Shown: positions 1 through 10,641, counted from the stretch's first letter. The stretch: 64,000 nucleotides of DNA from Puccinia triticina (GCF_026914185.1 NC_070567.1:2320001-2384000); one strand, 5' to 3'. Notes: a model not told the origin generated them from the sequence alone. Translations and numbers: made by a program.

Positions 1-524
1 AGACATCCTCAAAGTTTTGAGGAAAGTGAGCAATTTGAGGATGAAGTTTCCTCCCACCAAAAGGTGGGAAACTCATCACCCAAGTTTGTCGACTTGAGGC
101 GCAAGTTCCCCCTGCAGGGGGGGGGGTTTGCTTTGCGAACCAACCAGCCAGCCAAATGGCTGGGGCACCCCGCAGCAGGGGACTTGTGTGAAGTTTGGGC
201 AGGTACCCACACCCGCCACTGGTACCCAGGTGCAAAGTGTCAGCTCTAGTGGGAGGTCTGATTTTGCTCTGGTACTACGGTTTGAATTTGGCGCTACGGG
301 CCAACTGTCACAAAACCATGTAACCTGTGCGGGTTTCTGTGACACATTGTGTCACACAAACGTACGCGCGCGCGTTTCTGTGACACATAGACTTTCACCC
401 AGCCATATCATGCCAAGATGAGTGCCCCGCAATCCCAGGGGCAAATTAGTTGAATCCTTCAATAATCAATGTGAAAAAAAACTCAAGAAACTTCTAGCAG
501 TTGACATGCAATATTAAAAAGGCT
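1..524. other. Unassigned repeat-like DNA
   Basis: No supported gene. The stretch has short inverted repeats (for example around 140-180, AGCCAAATGGCT) and a dyad of TGTGTCACA / TGTGACACA flanking a GTACGCGCGCG core (about 345-390). A similar dyad followed by similar sequence (ATCATGCC, then GCCCC) occurs near 55,885-55,970, so this is probably part of a dispersed repeat. The string GGGACTTGTGTGAAGTTTG at about 178-196 resembles both flanks of the hAT insertion at 44,215 and may be a paralogous empty site. Confidence 0.4.
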
Positions 525-529
525 CCTTT

Positions 530-1495
530 TGTCAGCCTTAGAGTCATCACAGCTGACCTAAAAGCTGCCTGTTCTACCTTTGTTACATATAAATTACTTT
601 ATATCTTTTTCATCTTAAGAGATAACCTTGTTTTGACTTCATATTCTGTTTCCTCATGCAATTTTAACCCTAGTTACAGCTTATTAATTCATTGTAACTA
701 TACTCCTTCCCTGAGTTATTGAGTTGTGGCGCGCTTGCGCAGTTGTGACGTGTCAGCGCTACCAGGCGCGCCAAACCACATGTACATATGTAAATTACAT
801 AAGCAAACTGTGAAAATTTTCGTAGTCAGGATCCCCCTTGCCTGAGGCGGATCTACAGACTTCAGCACACCAGAACCACCACCCAGATAACTCCAGGATC
901 ACCACCAAAGAGCCTACTATACTCCCAGTATACCTACCGTCACAGGCGCCTAGGATATTGACAGTAAGTAACCTCTTTCACTGAACCTTGTTTATCTCAG
1001 AGGTACAACTCTGTGTCTTGCTTGATCTGCTCTTTCTTCTGGTTTTGCCTCCTTCTTGATCACAGGGCTGTCCCTCCAAATCCACAGGCCTTTGCCTCTA
1101 TCTTGATCACAGGGCTGTCCCTTATTATCACTTGGCCTTTGCCTCAAATCTAGGTTACAGGGCTGTCCCTCAGGTTTCCCTTTAAGAACCTTGACTATCC
1201 AGAAGGAAGCTAAAAAATTGTGGCTGGATTAAACTTATCTAATCCAGATACCCTCCTGAGAGGAAGCTGTAGCACTTCTAGCACAGATTAGCAGCACTCT
1301 TCTGAAGAGTAGCATTGCCAGTGGACGTGCATTCCCACTACAATAACCTAGTACTTCTCTTTTTCCTTATCCTTCTTGGTTTCTCTCTCTCTTTCTCTTT
1401 TTCTCTTATAGTTGTAGTTTCTTTATCCCAAGAAATCCAACCATTGCCCCCCCATTTCTTGTGTCCTGTGGTCACTATAGAGACCCAGGCTCACA
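530..1495 (+). repeat. Solo LTR, family A copy 1 (TSD CCTTT)
   Basis: A 966-bp sequence starts TGTCAGCC and ends GGCTCACA. It is flanked by a perfect 5-bp duplication CCTTT (525-529 and 1496-1500). It is homologous along its length to 34,713-35,631 and, in two pieces, to 29,880-32,258. The TG...CA ends, 5-bp duplication and absence of retroelement coding sequence at either side make it a solo LTR left by LTR-LTR recombination. The parent element type is not visible. Confidence 0.85.
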
Positions 1496-1813
1496 CCTTT
1501 GCAATATTGCATGTCAACAAAGGAATTGGGTGGAGACGCGCAACAGAACTGGTTTCTACCAGTTCTCAGGCCAAGAGAACATTTTGCTGGAGACTCTCAG
1601 TTATATTGAACTGAGAGAACTCCGGCCAAAGGACCAAGTAGAATCAGCCAGAGAACATATATCTACATTTCAAATACAGAACCACTTCTGGCCAAGGAGG
1701 AGCAGTCAAACGTCACAGAGGATGTTGATAGGAGCAATGTGAGTGGTAGAAATCATGAATGCTCCTGTTAAAAAAAATACATTCCTGGCCAACAGGCCAG
1801 GAGAGCTATCTAA

Positions 1814-2006
1814 GGGCCTGTACCATGGGCCTCAATTTTGAAAAATTTCAACTTTTTTTTCCCTGTACACAAAAAATAAAAACTAGTGGAGGGTTCAAAT
1901 GTTGAAATTCTTCACATTTAGGCTCAAGCCGACATTTTGGCCAGGCTCAGTTTTTGTCCCAAGAAATTTGGAAAATTTCAATTTCCATGCCCTATGGTAC
2001 AGGCCC
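1814..2006. mobile_element. PIF/Harbinger-like MITE (TSD TAA)
   Basis: A 193-bp element with terminal inverted repeats starting GGGCCTGTACCAT, flanked by TAA on both sides (1811-1813, 2007-2009). The 3-bp TAA duplication and GG-rich ends fit PIF/Harbinger MITEs. It has no coding capacity. Confidence 0.8.
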
Positions 2007-2045
2007 TAAGAGCTGCAACTAGGGCTGGACCCCGGGGATGGGGTT

Positions 2046-2743
2046 TGTGAGATTTCAAGCCTGAGTGAACGGTACTCTTCGAACAAAAGTAGAAGAGCAC
2101 CAGGATCCAAATTGGCTGCGGACAGAGGTAAGCTAAGCAAACCAATTTCTGCAGCCCAAAGCCCGCGCCAAGGGATGAAACACTAATCATCAGATTTGAT
2201 GTTAGCAGGAACTTCCCACGGCAGCAAGAACACGAACGTGCTTCAACCATCGCTGAAAGACAGAATCTCTGGAAACACCAAAGGTGAGTGACAGAATAGG
2301 TCCAGACAAAGAAAAGAAAGCTAAAGAGCTAAAACATCCAATGATTATCTTTGGGCAGACAAAGTCGAACCGATAGAAATCAGGAACGCCAAACTCTCCC
2401 TTGATCAAGGTACTGAGAGCGGTAAGCACAAAGAGAAACAGAGATAAAAAGAAACCAGACCGGAACTGATGTTGTACTTGTGAAAACAGACGACGTCGCG
2501 GCTTTACTTAGACGATTCTCAAGCTAGACACTCAACGTCTCTCAATCTCATCAACGGAAGGACAAGGAGCAATCTCCTTATCAAAGTTATTTTCATTAAA
2601 TTAAATTATTACTCAGAATAGAGCGGTCTATAGCCTGCTCCTAGGTAAATCTCATAACAAGATATCATAAACAGAATTGTTTTTCCTTTATCTCTTAATG
2701 TTTTCTGACTAGAAATGAACTCCTAGTCTTCTGCATTCTTTCA
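2046..2743 (+). repeat. 5' LTR of the copia element
   Basis: 698 bp, identical in length to the 3' LTR. Differences from the 3' copy fall in the first about 430 bp; the last about 270 bp are identical. Confidence 0.95.
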
Positions 2744-2806
2744 GATTTACAGTCTCGAGGCTACAAACGACACCTCTTAACGCAAAGACAGGAGCAGGAC
2801 TAAACA

Positions 2807-5800
2807 ATGGCCAATTCCGACGCTGAATCAAGTGACTCGAGTGTTGATGGCAAATCTTTGATGAAAGTTCCCAAATTTGGCGGTGAAAATTTCGAAATAT
2901 GGGAAAAGAAAATCAGAATGGTCCTAGCCGAACATGGATTGGAAAACTACATCGATAACCCTCCATTGCCCAATCCAACCAAGAAAATGAAACAAAAGGC
3001 GCAAAAGACAGCCAACTTACTCTGCTCAAATCTTACCAATGGCGTCTTCAATACCATTGTGAAGAAGGAAAACTCGAAGGATCCTTATGAGCTATGGGAA
3101 ATGTTTAAATCAGTCTATGCTTCCGATTTGATCTTAGCAGGATACAAAGTCTGGGCCAAATGGGAAGATACTCAGTTTCATGACGACATGGACGCCTACA
3201 TCACTGGTATAGAAGAGTGCTTGTCCAAGTTCAACTCACTAGGAATGATTGTACCAGACTTTGTAATTTGTTGTAGTATCGTCAGTCGGATCACCAAGAA
3301 GCGTCCATTTCTGATGCAAAGTCTGCTTGGCAACTTGGCCGCCCTCGGCAAACCTAAATTTGTTATCAATCATCTTCGTGAAATTGGTCGGTTTGAAAGA
3401 ACAAACAAGAGGAAAGCTCAAGAGCCAAGTACAAGCAATCCCGGAACAACTGCGCTGGCTACAAATCTAGCTCCTCCGAACAAGAAAAAACGACCATATA
3501 ATCCGGTTTACTGCGTTGAAGGAAAGCACAACCCAAAGGCAAAGCACTCGGAGAGCGATTGCTGGATGCTGAAGCGAACCAGTTCCACCAAAGACCAAGA
3601 AAAGAGCGCCTCCTATCACACCACAGCAAAGGCGACGGAAAGTGTGCAACCATCGGACAACATCAGACCGTCCTTTAGCTATCTCTCAAATACGGGTGGT
3701 GATCGATCTCAGACAACCATCCTCGACTCAGGCGCAAGCAATCACATGCTTACATCACTTGGTTACTTCAAAGAAACTAGTCCAGTCAGAATAGGAATTG
3801 TGATGGGAAGCGGCCTGGGCGAGCTTGTTGCGACAGCAAGAGGAGATGCGACTCTACCGCTAGTCAACGGCGGAACTCTCACACTGAAGGATGCTCTATT
3901 TGTTCCAAGACTCACGCGAAACCTGGTTTTGTTCGTTCAGCTCATGAAGACGAAAGCCGTGATACAACAAGGCTCTGATGGCTTCGCAGTAAAGATCAAT
4001 AACGGCATGCCATTCGCCGTGGACGTTAGCAATGACCTTTTAGAGATAAAAGGTGTTCTTGATCCCGAAAATCTTGTGGTAGGCATGCTGGCGGCTTCAA
4101 CCCCAGCACCATCTGACTTTGTCAAATGGCATAATCGGCTTGGCCATGCGTGCTCGAAGCGCATTGCAATTTTGGTGCCGGAGAAGTTGGATCTAAAGAA
4201 GACCCATGCATGCAATGCCTGCATGAAGGGCAAAGTGACACGAAAATCATGCGCCATTCATTTCAAGGACTCAAAGGCACCTTTAGAGATAGTTCATGGA
4301 GATCTAGTAGGACCAATCTCTCCATCGACGAATGGGGGTGCTAGATACTTTCTAACGCTGGTCAATCAATACACTGGATTCATTCATACGGCTGTACTCA
4401 AGGAGAAGTCTCAGGCCACGGAGGCAATTCAGACTTTCAAAAGCTTGTACGAGACACAGATGGGTCAGACAATGAAGAAATTAATCACCAATGGGGGCGG
4501 CAAATTCTGCAACAACAGGCTGGGCAAAATCTTGAAGGAAGCTGGAATCCAACATAATGTGGCGCCTGCGTACACTCCGCAAAATAACGGTCTAGCTGAA
4601 AGGGCTAATCGGACGATAATCGACATGACCAGGTGCCTCATTATGCAGTCAAATCTTGCTCCGGAATGGTGGGGAGAGGCTGTAAGAACCGCTACACTTA
4701 TGACTCACTGCTTACTGTCGCTATCAAAGAGCAAGAAGTCACCTGTTGAGTTGATGTTCAAAATGAGTCCCAACATGAACTTTTTCCGACCCTTTGGGTT
4801 TCAGGTGTGGGTTGTGAAGCCGAAACAGGCGAGAACGGAGAAATTTGGTCCAATCTTGTGGGACGGGGTCTTACTCGGATACGAGAATGACTATTCTTCC
4901 TACAAAATCTGTCGTCTGGAAGACAAACAGGTTGTCACGGTGAAACACGCGCACTTTGATGAGATGGCCTTTCCGGAATGCGGGGCGCTTAGAAGGAGTC
5001 ACAAGGGGACCTTCAATCGATTGCCTAACTTCAACGCTGCGCAGGAGCTTCCATTTGATGAAGAAGAGGAGCTGATTAATGAGCAAGGTCAACAGGCGAT
5101 GGATGAGAGCGAGCAGGAAGAACAGGAGATTGCTGACATACTCAGCAAACTGAATTCTGCCTCGGCACAGGAGGACCACGATGCGGGTAATGATGGATGG
5201 GAAGTCAATGACTTACCAACAGTTCCGGCCAGAGCGATCATAGGCGGTATCAACGAACGGAACATAGTTACCGGTAAACGCGAGAGAAGGCAGGCGTACA
5301 CGGTGACGGTCTTGATTGAGCCTAAAAATCACAAGCAGGCAATGAACTGTGCTGAGAGCTCGAGCTGGCAAGAGGCGGAAGCGAAGGAAATCGAGAACAT
5401 GAAGAAACATGAAGTGTGGATTGTTTGTGTCAGGGTGGAAGGTGACGATCCAATTCCCTCTACCTGGGCGTATAGGAAGAAACTCGGATTGGAGAATCAA
5501 GTCGTGGAATTCAAGGCACGAATATGTGCTCAAGGATTTAAACAGGTGCATGGGCTAAACTTTCAAGCGAAATACGCTCCAACTGGGAAGCCGGCCTCGT
5601 TACAATTCTTGCTATGCTTTGCGGTGAACAACGGGTTGAAAATCCATCAACTGGACGTGCGGAGCGCCTTTCTCACTTGTCCATTGGAGGACAAGGTAAC
5701 CCTGCTGCCTCTACCTGGGCTAGACTGTCCGCCGAACAGTGTGCTTGAACTGAAGAAGGCTATCTATGGCCTGAAGCAAGCACCATTGGTGTGGTACAAG

Positions 5801-7048
5801 CGTCTATCCAATTATCTGTACTCCATCGGTTTTCAGGCGGCGCTGTCGGATCCGTGTGTCTTCTGGCGAACGGCAACGGCGGGAAAACCGGCGACCTGGA
5901 TATTTGCTCATGTGGATGATCTAGTAATCATAAGTGATGATCCAACAGTTTTCAAGGCGGAAATGGAAAGTGAATTTGACATCAAATACATGGGTGACGC
6001 TGAATTCTTATTAGGAATGAATATTGAAAGATTTGAAGACGGCATCCAAATAAATCAAACTCAACATGTCAACAGAAAGCTTGGCGAATTCGGTCTTGAA
6101 GACCTGCACACCACCACCTGTCCGCTGAATCCTAGAGAGTACCTTAAGAAAGCCACTGAAGAGGAGAAAAGGCAATTCGTGAAGACGGGTGTGAACTATA
6201 GAGCACTTGTTGGATCGCTTAATTATCTAAGTATACTCACTCGACCCGACATAGCGTACGCTGTCAGCACGTTGTCGCAGTATCTAGAGTCGCCAGGGAT
6301 CAAACACTATCATGCAGCAATTCAAGTCTTTCGCTATCTTAAGGGAACACGGAATATTGGTCTAATCCACGTGAAGCAGGCGAGCTCGGAAGTGCAAGCT
6401 TTTGTAGATTCTGATTGGGGCAACTGCCCAGATACAAGAAGGTCCACCACCGGCTACGTGGTGCAAGCGGGAACCAGCCTCATCAATTGGAAATCAACGA
6501 AGCAATCCACTGTCTCATTGTCCACTACTGAGGCCAAATACAAAGCATTTTTGGATCTTGGTCGTGATTTAGCATGGGTGGCGAATCTGGCCGATGAAAC
6601 GTTGATCATTCCAGGACTCAAAGGCATCAAAGTGTTCATCGACAATAGGGGAGCAATCGACTTGGCAAAGAGTGAAACCTCGCAAAATGGTTTCCGGACA
6701 AAACATATGTCCATTCGTCTGCATTTTGTACGCGAGCTCATTGCAGTTGGTCTCCTGAAGATAAACTACGTCAAGACAACGGAAAACTCCGCCGACTTCC
6801 TCACAAAACCAACGGGAAGGACAACAATCCGCAAATCGTTGGCAAATCTGAAGGTGCTGCAAGTCTCGGAGGCTGCTTCAAATCTTGCGACTCAAAGCAA
6901 GGAAGGCTGTGAGATTTCAAGCCTGAGTGAACGGTACTCTTTGAACAAAAGTAGAAGAGCACCAGGATCCAAATCAGCTGCGGACAGAGGTGAGCTAAGC
7001 AAACCAATTTCCGCAGCCCAAAACCCGCGCCAAGGGATGAAACACTAA
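2807..7048 (+). CDS. Copia Gag-Pol polyprotein (1413 aa)
   Basis: One open frame from an ATG 63 bp after the 5' LTR. In order: Gag-like N-terminus; a Cys/His knuckle (about residues 236-252); aspartic protease DSGAS (about 307); GAG-pre-integrase WHNRLGH; integrase core HGDLVGP and NGLAERANRT; reverse transcriptase with AHVDD (about 1033); RNase H with DSDWG (about 1202) and DNRGAIDLAKSE. HVDD in place of YVDD is, as I recall, common in fungal copia. The second integrase Asp is Asn (codon 562, TNGGGKF where TDGGGEF is expected), with Glu to Lys just after; both are G-to-A changes. So integrase is probably dead although the frame is intact. The stop lies 141 nt inside the 3' LTR. Confidence 0.93.
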   Translation: MANSDAESSDSSVDGKSLMKVPKFGGENFEIWEKKIRMVLAEHGLENYIDNPPLPNPTKKMKQKAQKTANLLCSNLTNGVFNTIVKKENSKDPYELWEMFKSVYASDLILAGYKVWAKWEDTQFHDDMDAYITGIEECLSKFNSLGMIVPDFVICCSIVSRITKKRPFLMQSLLGNLAALGKPKFVINHLREIGRFERTNKRKAQEPSTSNPGTTALATNLAPPNKKKRPYNPVYCVEGKHNPKAKHSESDCWMLKRTSSTKDQEKSASYHTTAKATESVQPSDNIRPSFSYLSNTGGDRSQTTILDSGASNHMLTSLGYFKETSPVRIGIVMGSGLGELVATARGDATLPLVNGGTLTLKDALFVPRLTRNLVLFVQLMKTKAVIQQGSDGFAVKINNGMPFAVDVSNDLLEIKGVLDPENLVVGMLAASTPAPSDFVKWHNRLGHACSKRIAILVPEKLDLKKTHACNACMKGKVTRKSCAIHFKDSKAPLEIVHGDLVGPISPSTNGGARYFLTLVNQYTGFIHTAVLKEKSQATEAIQTFKSLYETQMGQTMKKLITNGGGKFCNNRLGKILKEAGIQHNVAPAYTPQNNGLAERANRTIIDMTRCLIMQSNLAPEWWGEAVRTATLMTHCLLSLSKSKKSPVELMFKMSPNMNFFRPFGFQVWVVKPKQARTEKFGPILWDGVLLGYENDYSSYKICRLEDKQVVTVKHAHFDEMAFPECGALRRSHKGTFNRLPNFNAAQELPFDEEEELINEQGQQAMDESEQEEQEIADILSKLNSASAQEDHDAGNDGWEVNDLPTVPARAIIGGINERNIVTGKRERRQAYTVTVLIEPKNHKQAMNCAESSSWQEAEAKEIENMKKHEVWIVCVRVEGDDPIPSTWAYRKKLGLENQVVEFKARICAQGFKQVHGLNFQAKYAPTGKPASLQFLLCFAVNNGLKIHQLDVRSAFLTCPLEDKVTLLPLPGLDCPPNSVLELKKAIYGLKQAPLVWYKRLSNYLYSIGFQAALSDPCVFWRTATAGKPATWIFAHVDDLVIISDDPTVFKAEMESEFDIKYMGDAEFLLGMNIERFEDGIQINQTQHVNRKLGEFGLEDLHTTTCPLNPREYLKKATEEEKRQFVKTGVNYRALVGSLNYLSILTRPDIAYAVSTLSQYLESPGIKHYHAAIQVFRYLKGTRNIGLIHVKQASSEVQAFVDSDWGNCPDTRRSTTGYVVQAGTSLINWKSTKQSTVSLSTTEAKYKAFLDLGRDLAWVANLADETLIIPGLKGIKVFIDNRGAIDLAKSETSQNGFRTKHMSIRLHFVRELIAVGLLKINYVKTTENSADFLTKPTGRTTIRKSLANLKVLQVSEAASNLATQSKEGCEISSLSERYSLNKSRRAPGSKSAADRGELSKPISAAQNPRQGMKH

Positions 7049-7605
7049 TCATCAGATTTGATGTTAGCAGGAACTTCCCATGGCAGCAAGAACACGAACG
7101 TGCTTCAACCATTGCTGAAAGACAGAATCTCTGGAAACACCAAAGATGAGTGACAGAATAAGTCCAGGCAAAGAAAAGAAAGCTAAAGAGCTAAAACATC
7201 CGATGATTATCTTTGGGCAGACAAAGTCGAACCAATAGAAATCAGGAACGCCGAACTCTCCCTTGATCAAGGTACTGAGAGCGGTAAGCACAAAGAGAAA
7301 CAGAGATAAAAAGAAACCAGACCGGAACTGATGTCGTACTTGTGAAAACAGACGACGTCGCGGCTTTACTTAGACGATTCTCAAGCTAGACACTCAACGT
7401 CTCTCAATCTCATCAACGGAAGGACAAGGAGCAATCTCCTTATCAAAGTTATTTTCATTAAATTAAATTATTACTCAGAATAGAGCGGTCTATAGCCTGC
7501 TCCTAGGTAAATCTCATAACAAGATATCATAAACAGAATTGTTTTTCCTTTATCTCTTAATGTTTTCTGACTAGAAATGAACTCCTAGTCTTCTGCATTC
7601 TTTCA
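6908..7605 (+). repeat. 3' LTR of the copia element
   Basis: 698 bp, pairs with the LTR at 2046-2743. It supplies the last codons and stop of the polyprotein. Confidence 0.95.
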
Positions 7606-7759
7606 GGGTTGACGGGTATACCCGGCTATCCGACCCAACAGGTCGGGGGCCGGCAGTGTTTTTTTACAAAAATACCCGCCGAGCATTCTTGGGTATAAAA
7701 GTCGGGGCACTCCCCCAATCTCACAGGGACCAACGGGTATTTGGGCTAAGACAACTGCC

Positions 7760-8206
7760 TCAGGAGTCAGGGCTTTTTGGATTTTTTTTCATGTCCCATT
7801 TTGAAAATACTTGCTCCAACAATGCACTGGTGGCAGGAATGGCTAGAAAGCACTTTGCCATTCCTGAGAGCAAAGGGTAGGTTGATTTCTTGCGCTTCAA
7901 GTATTCTAGTACCTTGGTCTTGCCTGGTTTGGCTATCTCTTTGAGGTATTGACTGATTTCCGCTTCAAGGTTGTTTGCTGTCTGTACAGATCCAAAGACA
8001 TCCGCTAGGATTGAACATTGAACTGGTGATGGTTGTGGTTTGCTGGTACCACACTTAGAAGGACTGCAATCAAAGCAAGGAGCCTTGTATTTGAAATTAG
8101 CCAGAATAGTGGCTTGATCCAGTCTGATTCCAATTTCGTCAGACAAGAATGAGAGGTTGTTTTCTATCTGGCCCATCTTGATACAAGGATTGAGTATCAA
8201 TGTGCA
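7760..8206 (-). pseudogene. hAT transposase C-terminal remnant
   Basis: The minus-strand translation ends in a typical hAT dimerisation block: leucine-rich start LNPCIKMGQ, then EYLKRKKSTYPLLSGMAK, then FLAIPATSALLEQVFSK. Family members usually read YPxLSxMAxxxLAIPATSAxxERxFS, so the key Glu/Phe/Ser pattern is still visible. No N-terminal BED finger or catalytic region remains. It lies between the GGGTA arrays of the hAT element at 2020-9132 and is taken as its own transposase relic. Confidence 0.75.
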
Positions 8207-8386
8207 TGAAATGGGCTGGAGAGACCGGGTACCCGCGGATGTACCCTGTATCCGCTGGGAATATCTGCAGGTACCCTCTGGGTAAAATACCCACGCATAC
8301 CCGTGTACCCAACCCGGTAACCGCGGGTATTTCCACGGGAGCATCATCCACTGATATTCTGCTTGGGTATTCCCGACGGGTATTAA

Positions 8387-9078
8387 CAACAGTGCAAGAG
8401 CTACGCTACTCAAAGTGGCAGTGTAGCAAAAGCGTAGCGGTTTTAGCCCCGCTTCGCTAAGCTTTTTGTAGCAGGCTTGGCGCTTTGCTTTTTGCTACAT
8501 TTTTTAAGGGGAAAAAAATAAAGAAAATAGTGCGTTTTTTTTAGCGGAGAGTAGCGGCAATTTGCTACGCTTCTCGCTATAGTAGCGGAAAAAACGCTAC
8601 TGTAGCGATTTTGCTGCGCTACTGTAGCACCATTCAACCATCAATACTGACCAAGGATTGATGTTTGTGTACTATTTCTGGCATTTTCCACCAAAAGGCA
8701 GACATGCCAGCTACGCTTTTGGCACAAAAGCGGCCCGGTTCGCTACGCTTTTGGCACAAAAGCGGCCCGGTTCGCTACGCTTTTGGCACAAAAGCGGCCC
8801 GGTTCGCTACGCTTTTGGCGCTAAAAAGCGCTATTAGCTCCAAAAAGCGGCAAAAAGCGTAAATTGTTCCGCTGCGCTATACTGTAGCGCAGCGGCAAAA
8901 AAAAGGTGCTTTGCTACGCGCAGGCCAAAACTGCAGTAGCGGTTCTGGCGCTTTGTTACCGCTCAAAGCAGCGATTTTTTGCTAGCGCTAACGCTACTCT
9001 GGATCCAGAGTAGTGTGTTTCCGCTTCGCTACGCAAAAGCGCTGCTTTTCGTAGCAAAGCGTAGCTCTTGCAGTGTTG
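8387..9078. mobile_element. Non-autonomous TIR element with 7-bp TSD and TAGCG arrays, copy 1
   Basis: The ends are CAACAGTGCAAGAGCTACGC and, at the right end read inward, CAACACTGCAAGAGCTACGC. They are flanked by a perfect 7-bp duplication GTATTAA (8380-8386, 9079-9085). The interior is almost wholly built from short inverted motifs GCTACGC, TAGCG, GCGCTA and AAAAGCG. There is no coding sequence. The TIR and the 7-bp duplication match the element at 30,267. A hAT would normally duplicate 8 bp, so the superfamily is uncertain. Confidence 0.85.
8710..8819. repeat. 32-bp tandem repeat, about 3.4 copies
   Basis: Units start at 8710, 8742, 8774 and 8806. Each contains GCTACGCTTTTGGC and its near-complement CAAAAGCGGCC, so each unit can fold back. 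It lies within the element at 8387-9078. Confidence 0.9.
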
Positions 9079-9413
9079 GTATTAAAACAGCTGGGCTGGA
9101 GGCTCTTGGGTATCACCCGGGGTCCAGCCCTAGCTGCGACCCTACTGGTTGCAGTGCAATTATAAAACAGGAGACCTTTGAGCAAGCAAAGGTCTCCCCA
9201 GAATAGTCAACATAATATCAGCATTGCCTGCCTTGCCAAAACCGTCACTTCTGAGCCAGACAGCCCCTTGCCTAATTGATTTGATGTGTTGCTTTAGCCT
9301 TGGACGTCTCTTACTTCTCTTGCGAGTAAGTTTGCTGTTCCTTTTTCTATTGGAATCGTATTCCAACCCCATCCTGGGAACATTTTCACATTCATAAAAA
9401 CCCCCTTTACTGG

Positions 9414-10250
9414 TAGAGATGGCCAAACGGGTCCGGGTACCCGCGACGGGTGCGGGTACTTGCTGTGAATTTCTCCAATTTTGGACACCCGGACCCGGAC
9501 ACGGCACCCGCCGACGGGTACCGGCGGTACTTGAGGCGGGTACCGCGGGTACCGCACTGGTGACCGATCGAGTGAGGTATGTACACACCCCTCTTGATGA
9601 CCGCACATTGAGCGGGGTGCACATCCCACTTGATGACCGGCCATCGAGTGGGATGCGCACTCAACCCGATGACCGGCCATTGAGTGGGGGTGTAGGCCGG
9701 TCATCGAGCAGAGTACACACCCCGCTCCGTGGCCGGCCATTGTGATCACCCCACTCGATGTCCGGTCATCGCGTGGGATGTGGAGGTGTGTACTCCGCTC
9801 AACGATGGCCGGTCATCAAGGGTGTGTACTCCACTCGATGACCGTTCATCGAGCGGGGTGTGTACTCGGTGACCGGTCAATGGTCATCGAGTGCGCATCC
9901 CACTCGATGGCTGGTCATGGAGTGCACCGGCCATCGAGTGAGATGTATATCCCGCTTGATGTCCGGTCATCAAGCGGGGTGTGTACTCCGCTTGATGTCC
10001 CATCAAGCGGGGCGTGTACTCCGCTTGATGTCCGGTCATCAAGCGGGGTGTGTACCCCACTCGATGGCCGGCCATCCACTGCTGACATTGGCGGGTACCT
10101 GTTTGGTACCCGGGTACCCGGTGATTTTCCGGCCCAAATTGCATACCCGGACCCGTACACGGCACCCGCGGACGGGTACTCAAAGGGCAGTGGCGGGTAC
10201 CCGCCAACGGGTGCGGGTACCGCCAAACGGGTACCCACTGGCGATCTCTA
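9414..10250. mobile_element. Non-autonomous hAT element (TSD TTTACTGG)
   Basis: Ends start TAGAGATGGCC and TAGAGATCGCC (read inward) and are flanked by a perfect 8-bp duplication TTTACTGG (9406-9413, 10251-10258). Subterminal parts (9420-9560, 10,080-10,245) are dense in GGTACCCG motifs. The centre (about 9570-10,080) is a tandem array of about 45-50-bp palindromic units with the theme GATGACCGGCCATCGAG. There is no transposase. The terminus matches the fragment at 33,653. Confidence 0.92.
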
Positions 10251-10452
10251 TTTACTGGGCCCCAGACAACACAGGCACTTAAACACCTCTGCGCAGAACC
10301 TGTATGAACCTTGGAGGGCACGTAAACACCCCTGGCGCTCCTGGCCCCTCCGTTACATATTTTCTTTATTAAGAATGCCTTAAGCTATTTTTAAAACTTT
10401 ATGCACTTTTGAATGCGTGTAACACCTCACCAGAGCACAGTTGCCGGTGTAG

Positions 10453-10641
10453 CTAGAAGAGTTTTGTACTCTTGGCATCCCCAAGCCTGACACTTATTAC
10501 AGAGTGTGCTTTGGCGCTGTGAGGCACATCAACAGGGAGATTGCTGCTGAGCTTGAGGAGGTGTGCCGACAGACAACATCTTCTGAAGCCCTCCCAATTG
10601 CCAGGACACTACCAAGACCACACATGTTACATTGCATTTAG
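10453..10641 (+). pseudogene. Coding-like fragment, unrecognised
   Basis: A 62-codon frame contains GIPKPDTYYRVCFGAVRHIN and an acidic helix-like stretch (REIAAELEEV), and ends at TAG 10639-10641. Its composition looks coding but I recognise no family. It could be the relic of a transposon protein or a captured exon. Downstream (10,620-10,890) are TAGC/GCGCT motifs like those in the element at 8387. Confidence 0.3.

Larger units (their letters stand above)
2046..7605 (+). mobile_element. Complete Ty1/copia LTR retrotransposon (TSD GGGTT)
   Basis: Two 698-bp LTRs (TGTGAG...TTTCA) bound a 4.2-kb interior and are flanked by a perfect 5-bp duplication GGGTT (2041-2045, 7606-7610). A purine-rich stretch (about 6892-6906) directly precedes the 3' LTR. 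The LTRs differ at 15 positions, all transitions (about 2.1 percent). At least eight lie in CpG/TpG/CpA contexts, so insertion is fairly recent and decay looks methylation-driven. The element sits inside the left arm of the hAT element at 2020. No primer-binding site was recognised with confidence. Confidence 0.95.
2020..9132 (-). mobile_element. hAT element interrupted by a copia element and a 692-bp element
   Basis: Ends are perfect 17-bp inverted repeats, TAGGGCTGGACCCCGGG at 2020 and its complement ending at 9132. The flanking octamers are GCTGCAAC (2012-2019) and GCTGCGAC (9133-9140); they differ by one transition at a CpG. Subtracting the nested copia (2046-7605) and the element at 8387-9078 leaves about 0.85 kb. 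That residue has GGGTA/TACCC-rich subterminal arrays (7606-7740, 8221-8350) and a minus-strand transposase remnant (7760-8206). An 8-bp duplication, TAGGG termini and a hAT dimerisation remnant all point to hAT. Confidence 0.85.
1501..9206 (+). pseudogene. Decayed coding region split by a MITE and a hAT element
   Basis: From 1501 a frame runs to a TGA at 1740-1742, then continues in the same frame from an ATG at 1755 to 1813. There it is cut by the MITE at 1814 and the hAT element at 2020. Removing both insertions and one copy of each duplication (TAA; GCTGCRAC) continues the same frame at 9133 to a TAG at 9204-9206. Continuity across two independent excisions supports a real ancestral coding sequence. 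The TGA is one G-to-A change from tryptophan TGG. The protein is not recognised; a retroelement gag-like role is possible but not shown. Confidence 0.5.

Noticed and set aside
530..1813. Family A LTR plus following sequence as the 5' end of one retrotransposon
   Set aside because: The perfect CCTTT duplication at both LTR edges shows a solo LTR; the sequence after 1500 is its target, not its interior.
8387..9078. CRISPR-like array from the 32-bp repeat
   Set aside because: Repeats are contiguous without spacers, in a eukaryotic transposon.
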